Assembly (NCBI RefSeq): GCF_014648355.1
Contig: NZ_BMQY01000002.1
Location: forward strand, 248,001-312,000
DNA length: 64,000 bases
Reading direction: 5' to 3'
Source of the DNA: Couchioplanes azureus
GTDB taxonomy: Bacteria > Actinomycetota > Actinomycetes > Mycobacteriales > Micromonosporaceae
Shown: in pieces, positions 52,814 to 61,665 of the stretch
How the letters are laid out: every line of letters starts with the position of its first letter
Position numbering within the stretch: the stretch's first letter is position 1
Translations under genes and position numbers: made by a program
Notes under the pieces: model-generated
The model's input: only the letters and a program-made list of their open reading frames with translations
Databases searched by the model: none
What the model was told of the DNA's origin: nothing

Positions 52814-55528
52814 TCAGCCGGCCACCCAGGCGAAGGCGGTCCGGTCGCCGGCCGCGAGGCTCTCGCCGCCGGCGTTCGTCACGATCACGTGGCCGCTCGC
52901 CGGGGCGTGCGCCGGCACGGTGACCGTCAGCTGGGTCGGCGACATCACCCGGAACTTGGCCCTGACCCCGGCCACCGTCACCAGCTTCGTACCGGTGAAG
53001 TTGGTGCCGGTCACGACGACCGTCGTCGCCGCCCGGGTCGCGCCCCGGTGCACCGACATGCCGGTCACCGCCGGCCTGGGCGGTGCGAAGTACCGGAAGT
53101 CGGTCGCGTCGGTGCCGTAGCTGAAGCCGCCCGGCGTGATCACCCGGACGGTGTCCCATGTGCCCGCCGGCTGAGGGGGCAGCACCGCCCGCAGCTGGGT
53201 GCTGGACAGCACCGTGAACGACGTCGCCCGCGCCTTGCCGATCGTCACCGACGTCGCGCCGGTGAAGTCGGTGCCGGTGACGAGGACCGTGGTCGCGACG
53301 TTGCTGAAGCCGTGGTCGACGGAGAGACCGGTGATGACCGGCCGCGGCGGGTTCACGTACGTCAGCCGGCCGGCCGCCACGACGGGGCTGGTGCCGTACG
53401 GCGTGGTCACGGTGACGTCGACCGTTCCGGCCGCGAGCGCCGGCGCCTTGAAGACGAGCGAGGTCGGCGACACCCGGACCGGGCGCACGGTCGCCTTGCC
53501 CAGCTTCACCACGGTGGCGCCGGACAGCGCCGTGCCGGTGACGGTGACCTCGGTGCCACCCACGACCGACGCCGTCGACGTGCTGAGCGACTCCACGCGC
53601 GGCGGCGGGAAGTACGTGTACGTCGTCGCGGTGGTCGCCGCGCTGGTGCCGGCCGGGTTCTCCACCGTCACGTCCACCACGCCACCGGCCAGGTTCGGCG
53701 GCACGGTCGCGGTCAGGCTGGTCGTGGCACCCTTCACCACGGGCTGGAACAGAGCGCGGACCTTGCCGAAGCGGACGGCGCTGGCACTGGTCAGGTTCGT
53801 GCCGGTGATCGTGAGCTTGACTCCCCCGCCGACGAGGCCGCCACGGACCGACAGGGCGGTGACCGCGGGCCGGACGATGCCCGAGGGGCGCTGGCCCAGC
53901 CCCTGCATGGCCTCGTGGACCGCGAGGTACTTCGGCGTCTGGGAGATCGGCTGGCCCTCGTACTCGACCAGGCCCCACGAGCCCCACTTGGTGTACGTGC
54001 CGCCCGAGGCGAACATGGCGAGAGTGCCGCCGCCCAGCTCGCGCCACATGCTCATGTACTCCGCGTACACGGTGCGCATGCGGGGGTGGCGGTTCGCCGC
54101 GTACATGATCTTGTTGACGGCCTCGTTGTTCTCGCCGCCGTGGATACCGGCCAGGTGCTGGCCACCCTCGTAGCCGATGAGATCCAGGCCGTACTTGTCG
54201 GCGAGCGCCTTGTACTTGGTGATCCAGTCGCGGATCTCCTGGTGGACGGCGCGCTCGCAGTTGTCGAGCACCCCGGTCACGCCGGCCCTCAGGACACCCG
54301 CGGCGGCCGCGGGAGCGCCCGGGTTGGCGAGCCTGCCGTTGCGCAGGTAGTCACCGTCGCAGCTGAAGTACGGCGCGATCGCCACCGCGTCGGCCTCCTG
54401 GTAGGCGTTCTGCCAGGACAGCACGGCCTCGCCGGCCGCCGGGAAGGCAGCCTGGGTGGCCAGGACCCGGACCAGGCGCCGGTCGGCGTCGGCACCGAAC
54501 ACCTGCCGCCAGATCCGGAAGATCTCCACCGAGCGGTGCGCCTGCATGCGCAGCTTGGCCTGCCACTCCCATCCGGGGTTGAACCACCCCCTGGCGATGC
54601 CCTGCTGCTGCGCCCACTTCGCCTGGTCGAAGATGCCGTTCCAGACCTCGTTCGAGTACTCGATGTAGATCTTGCGGTCCGGGTCGACGGTGTCACGGAT
54701 CGTGGTGGCGAACTGGCGGACCCAGTCGTCGTCGGCCAGGTGCGGCATCGTGAACCAGGGGTCGGCGCCGACCCGGTTCGACAGCCGCGCCATGATCTGC
54801 GGCGCGACGCCGTCGCTCTGGCGTGCGAAGCGCTCGGTCGGGTACTGGTCCCAGGTGACCTGCGCCGAGTTGTTGGTGGCCATCCAGTCCATGAACCGCA
54901 GCGTCTTCATGCCCTGCAGACGCTGCAGGAACTGCGGGTGGAACTCCTGCTCCGCGCCGGTGTGCTCGTAGCCCGGCATCCACACGTGGATGTCGCGCAC
55001 GTAGTCACGCGGATCGGTCTCGCTGATCCGCAGGAAGTGGCCGCCCGGCGTGCCCACCTCGTACTCGAACCGGTTCGGGGCCGGGCTGGACATCTTGCCG
55101 TCCCCGCCCCACATCGAGACCTTTCCCCGGCCCTTCCAGGTGACGACGAACTTGCCGGCCGGGTACGGGCCCGGGCTGAGCAGGATCGCGGCATCCACCG
55201 ACTGGTCCTTCTCCAGGCTCGTCACCCAGCCGTCGGCGTCGAGGCTGAGCGCGGGGCCCTGGCCCCAGCCCTGCCCCGTACGCTGCGAGACCCAGTAACG
55301 GGAGGTCCGGAAGGCGTCCACGAACGGCCACTCGGGCGTCCAGTCGTTGACACCACCCACGTTGACGCCGAGGGCCGCCGTATCCGTGGCCGCGGTGGAG
55401 ACGGTCGTGGCGGAGGCGGCCGCCTGAGCCGGCACCCCCGGGAAGAGAACCGCGGCGGCCGCGAGCGCGGCGGCCGCCATCCAGGGGGTACGGGGCTTGG
55501 AGCGCAAGCCCGCACGGACATGAGTCAT
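52814..55528 (-). CDS. Secreted glycoside-hydrolase-like protein with four IPT/TIG domains
   Basis: 904 residues. Signal peptide about 1-37 (MAAAALAAAAVLFPGVPAQA). A catalytic part (about 45-545) has IYIEYSNEVWNGIF and LIGYEGGQHLAG, two glutamates placed as acid/base and nucleophile would be in clan GH-A enzymes; the exact GH family is not clear. Four IPT/TIG immunoglobulin-like repeats of about 86 residues follow (from about 560), each with a VTGTxFTGA-type strand. It probably binds and cleaves an extracellular glycan. ATG at 55528. Confidence 0.85.
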   Translation of the reverse strand: MTHVRAGLRSKPRTPWMAAAALAAAAVLFPGVPAQAAASATTVSTAATDTAALGVNVGGVNDWTPEWPFVDAFRTSRYWVSQRTGQGWGQGPALSLDADGWVTSLEKDQSVDAAILLSPGPYPAGKFVVTWKGRGKVSMWGGDGKMSSPAPNRFEYEVGTPGGHFLRISETDPRDYVRDIHVWMPGYEHTGAEQEFHPQFLQRLQGMKTLRFMDWMATNNSAQVTWDQYPTERFARQSDGVAPQIMARLSNRVGADPWFTMPHLADDDWVRQFATTIRDTVDPDRKIYIEYSNEVWNGIFDQAKWAQQQGIARGWFNPGWEWQAKLRMQAHRSVEIFRIWRQVFGADADRRLVRVLATQAAFPAAGEAVLSWQNAYQEADAVAIAPYFSCDGDYLRNGRLANPGAPAAAAGVLRAGVTGVLDNCERAVHQEIRDWITKYKALADKYGLDLIGYEGGQHLAGIHGGENNEAVNKIMYAANRHPRMRTVYAEYMSMWRELGGGTLAMFASGGTYTKWGSWGLVEYEGQPISQTPKYLAVHEAMQGLGQRPSGIVRPAVTALSVRGGLVGGGVKLTITGTNLTSASAVRFGKVRALFQPVVKGATTSLTATVPPNLAGGVVDVTVENPAGTSAATTATTYTYFPPPRVESLSTSTASVVGGTEVTVTGTALSGATVVKLGKATVRPVRVSPTSLVFKAPALAAGTVDVTVTTPYGTSPVVAAGRLTYVNPPRPVITGLSVDHGFSNVATTVLVTGTDFTGATSVTIGKARATSFTVLSSTQLRAVLPPQPAGTWDTVRVITPGGFSYGTDATDFRYFAPPRPAVTGMSVHRGATRAATTVVVTGTNFTGTKLVTVAGVRAKFRVMSPTQLTVTVPAHAPASGHVIVTNAGGESLAAGDRTAFAWVAG

Positions 55529-55623
55529 GGCGCCTCGTCGGTCGAAGGAGCAATCGGGTCATTCAGCATGCGCAGCCCGCGGCAGGGCCGGGTGCTCGAG
55601 CGGTTGCGATCCGGGAGCGCCGT

Positions 55624-56040
55624 TCAGCGTGGCTCGCCCGCCGCCCCCAGCAGCTCCCGGTGCATGGCGCGCAGCTGTTCCAGCCGGCGGTGCCGGCCCG
55701 CGGGGCGCAGCTCGTCGATCAGCGCCCACGCCTCGAGCAGGGCCCGTTGCAGGTCGTCGGCGCGCTGCCGGTGCTGGGCGCGGACCTCCTGCCGCATGGC
55801 CTCGAGGCGCTCCTGCCATCCCCGGGCGGCCGCCTGGCGGCGGGCCAGCATCGCCTGCGTCTCGCTGCGGCTGCGCGCGGTGTCGACGCTCACGAGGGCG
55901 GCGACCGGCTGACCGCCGTCGGTGATCACGGTGACCTCGCCGGTGAGCTGGGTCATCCGCGCCAGGGTGGTGAGCCGGGTGCGGACGTCGTTGACGGGCA
56001 GTTCCGCCGGCGGCCGGTGCGTCGGTGAGGGCTGGGCCAT
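55624..56040 (-). CDS. Phd/YefM-like protein with helical C-terminus
   Basis: 138 residues. The N-terminal part (ELPVNDVRTRLTTLARMTQL then EVTVITDGGQPVAALVSVDT) matches the Phd/YefM antitoxin fold. The C-terminal half is a long Arg/Glu-rich helix (about 65-138). No toxin gene is adjacent, so it may be a solitary DNA-binding protein. ATG at 56040. It is divergent from the TSUP gene with only about 50 bp between. Confidence 0.7.
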   Translation of the reverse strand: MAQPSPTHRPPAELPVNDVRTRLTTLARMTQLTGEVTVITDGGQPVAALVSVDTARSRSETQAMLARRQAAARGWQERLEAMRQEVRAQHRQRADDLQRALLEAWALIDELRPAGRHRRLEQLRAMHRELLGAAGEPR

Positions 56041-56092
56041 GCCGCCATGGTGACGGGCCCCTCCGACAAAAACCTCGCAACAACCACTCGAT

Positions 56093-56884
56093 ATGGTGCC
56101 GTCGATGAGCTGGCAGACCGGGCTGGCCGGCTTTCTCGCCGGATTCGCGCTCTCGATCGTCACGGCGCCGGTCGGCGTCTCCGGAGCGGTGTTCCTGCTT
56201 CCCGTCCAGCTCAGCGTGCTGCACGTCCCGAATCCGGCGGTCACGCCGACGAACCTGCTGTTCAACGTCGTCTCGGGGCCGGGCGCGCTGGCCCGCTACC
56301 GCCGCAACGGCCAGCTCGCCGGTCCGCTCGCCCGGCTGTTGATCGCCGGCACCCTGCCCGGCGTGGTGCTCGGCGCGCTCCTGCGGGTCTTCGCCGTACC
56401 CGGGCCCCGGGCCTTCCGCCTCGTCGCCGCCGCGGTCCTGCTGCCCCTCGGGCTCTGGCTCTGCGTCCGTGCCCTGAGGCCGGGCGCGCGGGAGCGGGCC
56501 CCGCTGTCCCGGCCCGCCATCCTCGGCCTCAGCCTCGCCGTCGGCACCGTCGGCGGCGTGTACGGCATCGGCGGCGGCTCCCTCCTCGGCCCGATCCTGG
56601 CCGGCCGCGGCACTCCCATGACCGAGCTCGCGCCCGCCGCCCTGGCCTCCACCTTCGTGAGCTCCATCGCCGGCGCCGCGACCTACGGCATCCTCGCCCT
56701 CACCGTCACCGGCGAGATCGCTCCGCACTGGACTCTCGGCCTGCTCTGCGGAGCCGGCGGGCTGCTCGGCGGGTACGCCGGCGCCCGGGTGCAGCCCCGC
56801 CTGCCCGAGGCGGCGCTGCGGTTGCTGCTGGGTACGCTCGCCGTCGCCCTCGCCGCCCTGTACCTGGCCCAGGGGCTCAGGTGA
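56093..56884 (+). CDS. TSUP family (TauE/SafE) membrane transporter
   Basis: 263 residues (259 from ATG at 56105), eight predicted helices. The two halves have the characteristic repeats: NPAVTPTNLLFNVVSGPGAL and GGVYGIGGGSLLGPILAGRG. TSUP proteins export sulfite, sulfoacetate or related organosulfur anions. No ribosome site decides between the two starts. A terminator follows. Confidence 0.9.
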   Translation: MVPSMSWQTGLAGFLAGFALSIVTAPVGVSGAVFLLPVQLSVLHVPNPAVTPTNLLFNVVSGPGALARYRRNGQLAGPLARLLIAGTLPGVVLGALLRVFAVPGPRAFRLVAAAVLLPLGLWLCVRALRPGARERAPLSRPAILGLSLAVGTVGGVYGIGGGSLLGPILAGRGTPMTELAPAALASTFVSSIAGAATYGILALTVTGEIAPHWTLGLLCGAGGLLGGYAGARVQPRLPEAALRLLLGTLAVALAALYLAQGLR

Positions 56885-56897
56885 GCACCCGAAGGAA

Positions 56898-56931
56898 GTC
56901 CGCACCCCCGCCGCGAGGCCGGGGTGCGGAC
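56898..56931. terminator. Hairpin terminator
   Basis: 11 bp arms GTCCGCACCCC (56898-56908) and GGGGTGCGGAC (56921-56931) between the TSUP gene and the small convergent gene; can serve both. Confidence 0.78.
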
Positions 56932-56938
56932 GTGTCTG

Positions 56939-57172
56939 TCACCAGGTGCCGCTCCGGGAGGTCTTGGCGCCGCTGTTGCGCACCGCGTCGATGATCTCGT
57001 CGACCGGGTCGAACGCGAACAGCGACGCCGTGGCCTCGATGAACAGGGTCATTGCGACCGGGTTGACGACGAAGGTCTGCAGGACGTCGAAGCCGGTCGA
57101 CGCCCGGAGTTCACCGCCGCCCCGGCCGCGCTGGTGGCCGCGACCCCGGCGCCCTGCGCGGCCGCCCGTCAC
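56939..57172 (-). CDS. Small hypothetical protein
   Basis: 77 residues from GTG at 57172, preceded by GGGGGAGGG at 8-9 bases. The first 25 residues are Arg/Gly-rich. The rest (FDVLQTFVVNPVAMTLFIEA, then FAFDPVDEIIDAVRNSGAK and SGTW) looks like a folded or membrane-active peptide and has normal amino-acid variety. It ends next to a terminator and shares a divergent region with PadR. No family recognised; it may be a real small gene or a short remnant. Confidence 0.45.
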   Translation of the reverse strand: MTGGRAGRRGRGHQRGRGGGELRASTGFDVLQTFVVNPVAMTLFIEATASLFAFDPVDEIIDAVRNSGAKTSRSGTW

Positions 57173-57204
57173 CCGCCAGCCCTCCCCCTATGTAGAGATG
57201 GGAT

Positions 57205-57216
57205 ATAGTCCGGCGA
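57205..57216 (+). promoter_or_regulatory. PadR promoter, probable leaderless start
   Basis: TATAGT (57205-57210) lies five bases before the PadR ATG at 57216, so transcription would start at or next to the start codon. The preceding AT-rich TATGTAGAGATGGGATATAG (57190-57209) may be the PadR operator. Confidence 0.55.
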
Positions 57217-57533
57217 TGCGGATGACCGTGACGACGGCGCGCGTGCTCGCCGTCCTGCTCGCCGAACCCGGCACCGACCGGTACGGCCTCGACCTCATGC
57301 GGGCGACCGGCCTGGCCAGCGGCAGCCTCTACCCGATCCTGCACCGGCTCCAGGCCGCGGGATGGCTCACCGCGCGCTGGGAGGAGATCGACCCGGCAGC
57401 CGAGGGCCGGCCGGCCCGCCGGTTCTACCGGCTGACGCCCGAGGGCGTGGCGCAGGCCCGGCAGGCCCTCGCCGAGCTGCGGACGCAGACGGCGGTCCCG
57501 GCCGCGCCCGGCGCCGCGAGGCCGGCATGGTGA
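57216..57533 (+). CDS. PadR-family transcriptional regulator
   Basis: 105 residues, the short PadR type. Winged helix: MTVTTARVLAVLLAEPGTDR, LDLMRATGLASGSLYPILHR, LQAAGWLTARWEE, RFYRLTPEGVAQAR. It likely represses its own operon; the next gene overlaps it by 7 bp (ATGGTGA). Start ATG at 57216 gives the family N-terminus. Confidence 0.9.
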   Translation: MRMTVTTARVLAVLLAEPGTDRYGLDLMRATGLASGSLYPILHRLQAAGWLTARWEEIDPAAEGRPARRFYRLTPEGVAQARQALAELRTQTAVPAAPGAARPAW

Positions 57534-58417
57534 CCCGGCGGATCGCCGAGGCGCTGCTCCGGCTCGCCGTCCGTCGCTGGCCCGCCCGGCTCCGCGACGA
57601 CCTGCGCCGCGAGTGGGCCGCCGAGCTGCACGTGCTGGCCGGCGAGGCCCGGGCCGGGGCGATGCTGCGGTTCGCGGCGAGTCTCGCCGTCGCCCGCCCG
57701 GCGCGCGAGCCCGGCACCGCCGCGGCGCGGGCGGGGGCGCTGTGGCGCGCCCTGCGGCTGACCGTCGTCGCTCCGCTGACGGCGGCCGCCGTGTTCCTCG
57801 TCGCGATCGTCGTCGCCGGTGTGCTGCTGCCCGACACCGGCGCCCTCCAGTACGCGGCGACGACCCTGCTCCTCGGCGCCGGCGCGGTCCTGCTCGCCCG
57901 GCTCGGCCGCTGGTGGACGGTCGGTGGCGCCGCGACGACCACGCTGGTGCTCGCCGTCACGGTGCCCGGCTGCGCCGCCGGTTTCCTGCAGTACGCCCTC
58001 TCCGGCAACTCCGCGAAGCTGGCGACGCACGGTCCGGCGTACCTGATCTTCTTCGGCGGGCTCGGCGCGCTGCTCCCCCGCGTCGACCGACTGGCCGCCA
58101 CCGGCCGGCGGGCCCGGGCATGGTGGATCGGGGCGCTCGGGGCGCTGGCCCTCGCCGACGCCGCGGTGATGGTGCCCGTCTTCCTGGCCACCGGCACGCC
58201 GCACCCGGCGTCGGCGCCGCTGTGGCTGTTCACCGCCCTCACCGCCAGCGGCTTCGGGCTGCCCAGCCCGGCCGGGTGGGAGATCTTCACCATCCTGGAC
58301 CAGACCGAGCTGGACCCGCAGATCTTCCTGCTCTGCACCGGGATCGCCCTCGGGGCCGTCATGTTCCGGGCACCCGCGCGCACGGAGACGGCCGATCTGA
58401 GCGCACCGTCCTCTTAG
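57527..58417 (+). CDS. Membrane protein of a PadR-linked operon
   Basis: 296 residues. A cytoplasmic N-terminus (LRLAVRRWPARLRDDLRREW, WAAELHVLAGEARAGAMLRF) typical of PadR-associated membrane proteins is followed by about seven helices. Function unknown; such pairs often respond to envelope stress or drugs. Start overlaps PadR. Confidence 0.8.
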   Translation: MVTRRIAEALLRLAVRRWPARLRDDLRREWAAELHVLAGEARAGAMLRFAASLAVARPAREPGTAAARAGALWRALRLTVVAPLTAAAVFLVAIVVAGVLLPDTGALQYAATTLLLGAGAVLLARLGRWWTVGGAATTTLVLAVTVPGCAAGFLQYALSGNSAKLATHGPAYLIFFGGLGALLPRVDRLAATGRRARAWWIGALGALALADAAVMVPVFLATGTPHPASAPLWLFTALTASGFGLPSPAGWEIFTILDQTELDPQIFLLCTGIALGAVMFRAPARTETADLSAPSS

Positions 58418-58510
58418 GAAGACCGGTTTCGTCGTCGCCGCGATGGGCATCCGCCTGGAAACCGGCGCCGGGCCGGCGGGAGGGCGCCACAGCGGCAGGA
58501 GGCGGATGTC

Positions 58511-59035
58511 ATGGAGATCGGTGCACGGCCACGTCTGACGGCACCCGGCGTCATCCTCGGCATCGGCCTGGGCGGTTTCCTCGACGGCATCCTGCTGCAC
58601 CAGCTGCTGCAGTGGCACCACATGCTGACCAGCACGTCGTACACCGCGGACACGGTGCACGGATTGCGGATCAACACGCTGTGGGACGGGCTGTTCCACA
58701 CGGTCACCTGGCTGGCGGTGCTGGGCGGCCTCGCCCTGCTGTACTCGCGGGTCGGCCGCGACCGTTCCGGCCTGCTGGCGTCGCGCGCCCTGTGGGGCTG
58801 GATGCTCGTCGGCTGGGGACTGTTCAACCTGGTGGAGGGCGTCGTCGACCACCACCTCCTGGGGATCCACCACGTCCGCGGCGGCCCCCACCAACTCGCC
58901 TGGGACCTGGGCTTCCTGGCGCTCGGCGCGATCCTCGTCGCCGGCGGATGGCTGCTGCAGCGCACCGCCGCACCGCCGCGCGACGCTGCCGGACCGCACC
59001 GCGCGGCGCGGTCGCGTGACGCCGCCGACCGGTGA
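58511..59035 (+). CDS. DUF2243 membrane protein
   Basis: 174 residues with four helices. Conserved GFLDGILLHQLLQWHHML, HTVTWLAVLGGLALLY and NLVEGVVDHHLLGIHHVR match DUF2243. The many His suggest haem or metal binding. Overlap with the CtaG-like gene suggests a joint role in respiratory-chain assembly. GGAGGCGGATGTC ribosome site; ATG at 58511. Confidence 0.9.
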   Translation: MEIGARPRLTAPGVILGIGLGGFLDGILLHQLLQWHHMLTSTSYTADTVHGLRINTLWDGLFHTVTWLAVLGGLALLYSRVGRDRSGLLASRALWGWMLVGWGLFNLVEGVVDHHLLGIHHVRGGPHQLAWDLGFLALGAILVAGGWLLQRTAAPPRDAAGPHRAARSRDAADR

Positions 59036-59849
59036 ACCGGTCGTGACGCTGCTCGCACACGGCGGCGACTCCTCCGGCGGCGCGACGGCCGTCGCCCCGG
59101 CCGTGCTGCCGGCCGGGGTGCTGGCGCTGGCCGCGGCCGGCTACGTCCTGGCCGTCCGGCGCGACCCGCGGGGCTGGCCGCGGCACCGGACCGCCGCCTT
59201 CCTCACCGGCGTGGCATTGCTGGCCGTCGCGTTGCTGCCGCCGGTGAGCGGATACGCCGAGCGCAGCTTCCACGGGCACATGCTCCAGCACCTGCTGCTC
59301 GCCATGCTGGCCCCGCTGGGCCTGGTGCTCGGCGCGCCGGTCACGCTGCTGCTGCGCACGCTGCCCGTACGGCGCGCCCGGCGGATCACCCGGATCCTGC
59401 GCAGCCGGCCCGCCCGCCTGGTGGCCCACCCGGTCGTCGTCCTGCTGCTCACGGCCGGCGCGCTGCTCGCGCTGTACCTGACGCCGCTCTACACGGCGAC
59501 CACGACCAGCCCGGCGCTGCACCACGCCGTGCACGCGCACTTCCTCGCCTCCGGATACCTCTTCGCCTGGGTGGTGGCGGGCCCCGATCCGGCCCCGCAC
59601 CGGCCGCCGGTCCCGGCCCGCCTGGTGATGCTCGCCGTGGCCATCGCCGTCCACGCCACGCTGGCCCAGCTCATCTTCGCGGGCATCGGCGTCCGGCTGG
59701 ACGTACCCGCCGACGAGCGCCGCGCCGGCGCGGACCTCATGTACTACGGCGGCGACATCGCCGAGCTCCTGCTGGCCCTGGCCATGCTGACCGCCTGGCG
59801 TCCCGCGCAGCGCAGGACCCGGCGTGCGGCACGGAGTACGCGGGAGTGA
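59016..59849 (+). CDS. ctaG: CtaG-like cytochrome c oxidase assembly protein
   Basis: 277 residues (GTG at 59016; GTG at 59043 is an alternative). About seven helices and the caa3_CtaG pattern: YAERSFHGHMLQHLLLAMLA, PLGLVLGAPVTLLL, ALHHAVHAHFLASGYLFAW and LMYYGGDIAELLLAL. These proteins assist copper insertion into cytochrome oxidase. It overlaps DUF2243 by 20 bp. Confidence 0.88.
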   Translation: MTPPTGEPVVTLLAHGGDSSGGATAVAPAVLPAGVLALAAAGYVLAVRRDPRGWPRHRTAAFLTGVALLAVALLPPVSGYAERSFHGHMLQHLLLAMLAPLGLVLGAPVTLLLRTLPVRRARRITRILRSRPARLVAHPVVVLLLTAGALLALYLTPLYTATTTSPALHHAVHAHFLASGYLFAWVVAGPDPAPHRPPVPARLVMLAVAIAVHATLAQLIFAGIGVRLDVPADERRAGADLMYYGGDIAELLLALAMLTAWRPAQRRTRRAARSTRE

Positions 59850-59930
59850 AATCTTCGCCCAGCTGTCGACCGCCGTTCTCCCGCGCTCTACTCTGACTAA
59901 CCCCGACAGCCCTTGTCGAAAGGCAGCGCG

Positions 59931-60269
59931 ATGACCGGCGCGACGGTCGACGTCGGCACCAGGTCCGACGGCAGCCTCGTCATCCAGCCCCACGGAGTCC
60001 TGGACGCCGAAGACGCGGTCGAGCTGCGCCGCACCCTCGTCCACGCCGTCCGGCACATCCGCCCGCTGCGGCTGATCCTGGACCTGCACGACCTGGACGG
60101 CCTCGACCCGATCAGCCTCGGCACCCTCGCCGCCGCCTGCCATCTGGGCGACGACCAGCAGGTGGCGGTCTTCCTCGACTACTCCTCCGTCGCCGTCGCC
60201 GGGCAGCTCACCGCCGCGGGAGTCGCCGCACACCGGCTGCGCCACATCGGCCACCGGGCGGTGGCCTAG
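59931..60269 (+). CDS. STAS-domain protein (anti-sigma-factor-antagonist-like)
   Basis: 112 residues. VIQPHGVLDAEDAVELRRTL, LRLILDLHDLDGLDPISLGT and QVAVFLDYSSVAVAGQL follow the STAS fold. The phospho-acceptor Ser of SpoIIAA is in the normal DLxxxDxxSLG position (DPISLGTLAA), so phosphorylation is possible. No anti-sigma kinase gene is adjacent. ATG at 59931 preferred over an upstream TTG. Confidence 0.85.
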   Translation: MTGATVDVGTRSDGSLVIQPHGVLDAEDAVELRRTLVHAVRHIRPLRLILDLHDLDGLDPISLGTLAAACHLGDDQQVAVFLDYSSVAVAGQLTAAGVAAHRLRHIGHRAVA

Positions 60270-60301
60270 CCGCGCACCCGGCCGGCCCGGCCGCCCGGCG
60301 A

Positions 60302-61105
60302 TCAGGGCTGGGCGTGACCGTGGCGCCAGTAGCCGATGAAGTCCACGTGCTGCCGGGGCACCTTGCGGTCCTCGACCAGGTGCCGGCGGGCACCGGTGGC
60401 CAGGGACGACTCGCCGGCCAGGAAGGCGTAGACCGGCGTGGCGGGCAGGTCGGCGGCCCGCAGCGCGGCCAGCGCGGCCCGTCCCGGCACGTGCTCGTCC
60501 GGGCCGCGCACGACCCAGCGCAGGTCGACGCCGGCCGGCACCCGGAAGTCCTGCCGGTCCGCCTCCGCCGGGATCTCGACGATGGCCACGCCCTGGGCGT
60601 CGTCGGGCAGCGAGGCGCAGATGCCGGCCACCGCGGGCATGCCGGTCTCGTCGGTCACCAGCAGCGTCCAGGCGTGCGGGTGGCGCGGGTGGTAGGCGAC
60701 GCCCTGGTCGAGCACGCCCACCCTGGCGCCGGGCCGGGCGGTACGGGCGAACGTCGCGGCCGGGCCCGAGGTGCCGTCCGGCTCCATGTGGACGACGAAG
60801 TCGATGTCGAGCTCCCCGGTCTCCGGGCGGACCGCCCGGGCCGTGTAGGTGCGCACCCAGGGCCGCTGAGCCTTCGGCGTGGCCAGGTACTGCGCGTACC
60901 AGAGGCTCGACGTGCGGGTGGGCAGCCGCAGGTGGTCCTGGCCCTGCCTCGGCAGGAACAGCCGGAACCACTGGTCGTAGCCCTGCGGGGTGAAGCCCTC
61001 GGCGCCGACCGTGACGCGGATGACGTTCGGGCTGACCCGCTCGGTGCGGAGCACCTCGACGAGCAGCACGCGCGGGTCGACCGGCTTGCGCGGCTTGTAC
61101 CCCAC
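60302..61105 (-). CDS. Siderophore-interacting protein (FAD/NADPH ferric-siderophore reductase)
   Basis: 267 residues. FAD-binding domain with VRTYTARAVRPETGELDIDF and HMEPDGTSGPAATFARTARP, then a SIP C-terminal domain (WTLLVTDETGMPAVAGICAS, VYAFLAGESSLATGARRHLV and RQHVDFIGYWRHGHA). It should reduce ferric siderophores to release iron. GTG at 61105 is chosen; it is 2 bp from the S-component gene, so it is in the ECF transporter operon. Confidence 0.9.
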   Translation of the reverse strand: MGYKPRKPVDPRVLLVEVLRTERVSPNVIRVTVGAEGFTPQGYDQWFRLFLPRQGQDHLRLPTRTSSLWYAQYLATPKAQRPWVRTYTARAVRPETGELDIDFVVHMEPDGTSGPAATFARTARPGARVGVLDQGVAYHPRHPHAWTLLVTDETGMPAVAGICASLPDDAQGVAIVEIPAEADRQDFRVPAGVDLRWVVRGPDEHVPGRAALAALRAADLPATPVYAFLAGESSLATGARRHLVEDRKVPRQHVDFIGYWRHGHAQP

Positions 61106-61107
61106 GG

Positions 61108-61665
61108 TCAGGCACCCGTCGAGGTCGGACGGACGAGGCCGCGGGTGACGCCGGTCTCCGCGACCCGCCGGGCGAGACGCAGGCCGGCCCAGGTCGCCAC
61201 GGCCGCGCCGGCCAGCATGAGGACGAAGAACAGCACCTGGACGGCGGGTGCCGTGGCGGCCATGTGGAAGCTGACGTGCGCCATCAGCGCGTAGAGCGCC
61301 GTGGCGGCCGTCGTCGTCGCATAGAACAGCCACGGCTTCCAGACCCGGTACCGTGTGACGGCGAAGGCGGACTCGACCGCCGCGCCGGCCATCAGCGTGG
61401 TGAGCACCGCGCTCGGCCCGAACGGCGTGAGCGGCACGTTGACCAGGCCGGCGATGAGCATGGTGAGCACGCCGGCGCCGGGGCGGCGCAGCACCGCCAG
61501 GCCGAGGACCGGGCCGAGGACCCAGAAACCGACCAGTGCCGCGTACGCGACCGGGACGGTGGGGGCCAGGATCGCGCTGACGTGGTTCACCGGCACCAGC
61601 AGCACGCCGCTGGCCGCGCCGATCGCCGCGCAGGTCATGAGGAACCGGGTGGTGAGGGACTTCAT
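61108..61665 (-). CDS. ECF transporter S component, YkoE-like
   Basis: 185 residues with six predicted helices (FLMTCAAIGAASGVLLVPVN, LVGFWVLGPVLGLAVLRRPG, LFYATTTAATALYALMAHVS, VLFFVLMLAGAAVATWAGLR). YkoE proteins bind a thiamin-related pyrimidine or, in operons with siderophore genes, perhaps a metal chelate. ATGA overlap with the T component shows one transcription unit. Confidence 0.8.
   Translation of the reverse strand: MKSLTTRFLMTCAAIGAASGVLLVPVNHVSAILAPTVPVAYAALVGFWVLGPVLGLAVLRRPGAGVLTMLIAGLVNVPLTPFGPSAVLTTLMAGAAVESAFAVTRYRVWKPWLFYATTTAATALYALMAHVSFHMAATAPAVQVLFFVLMLAGAAVATWAGLRLARRVAETGVTRGLVRPTSTGA

Noticed and set aside
55624..56040. A toxin-antitoxin pair around the Phd/YefM-like gene.
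   Set aside because: No toxin-sized partner gene lies next to it; the neighbours are a glycoside-hydrolase-like gene and a TSUP transporter.
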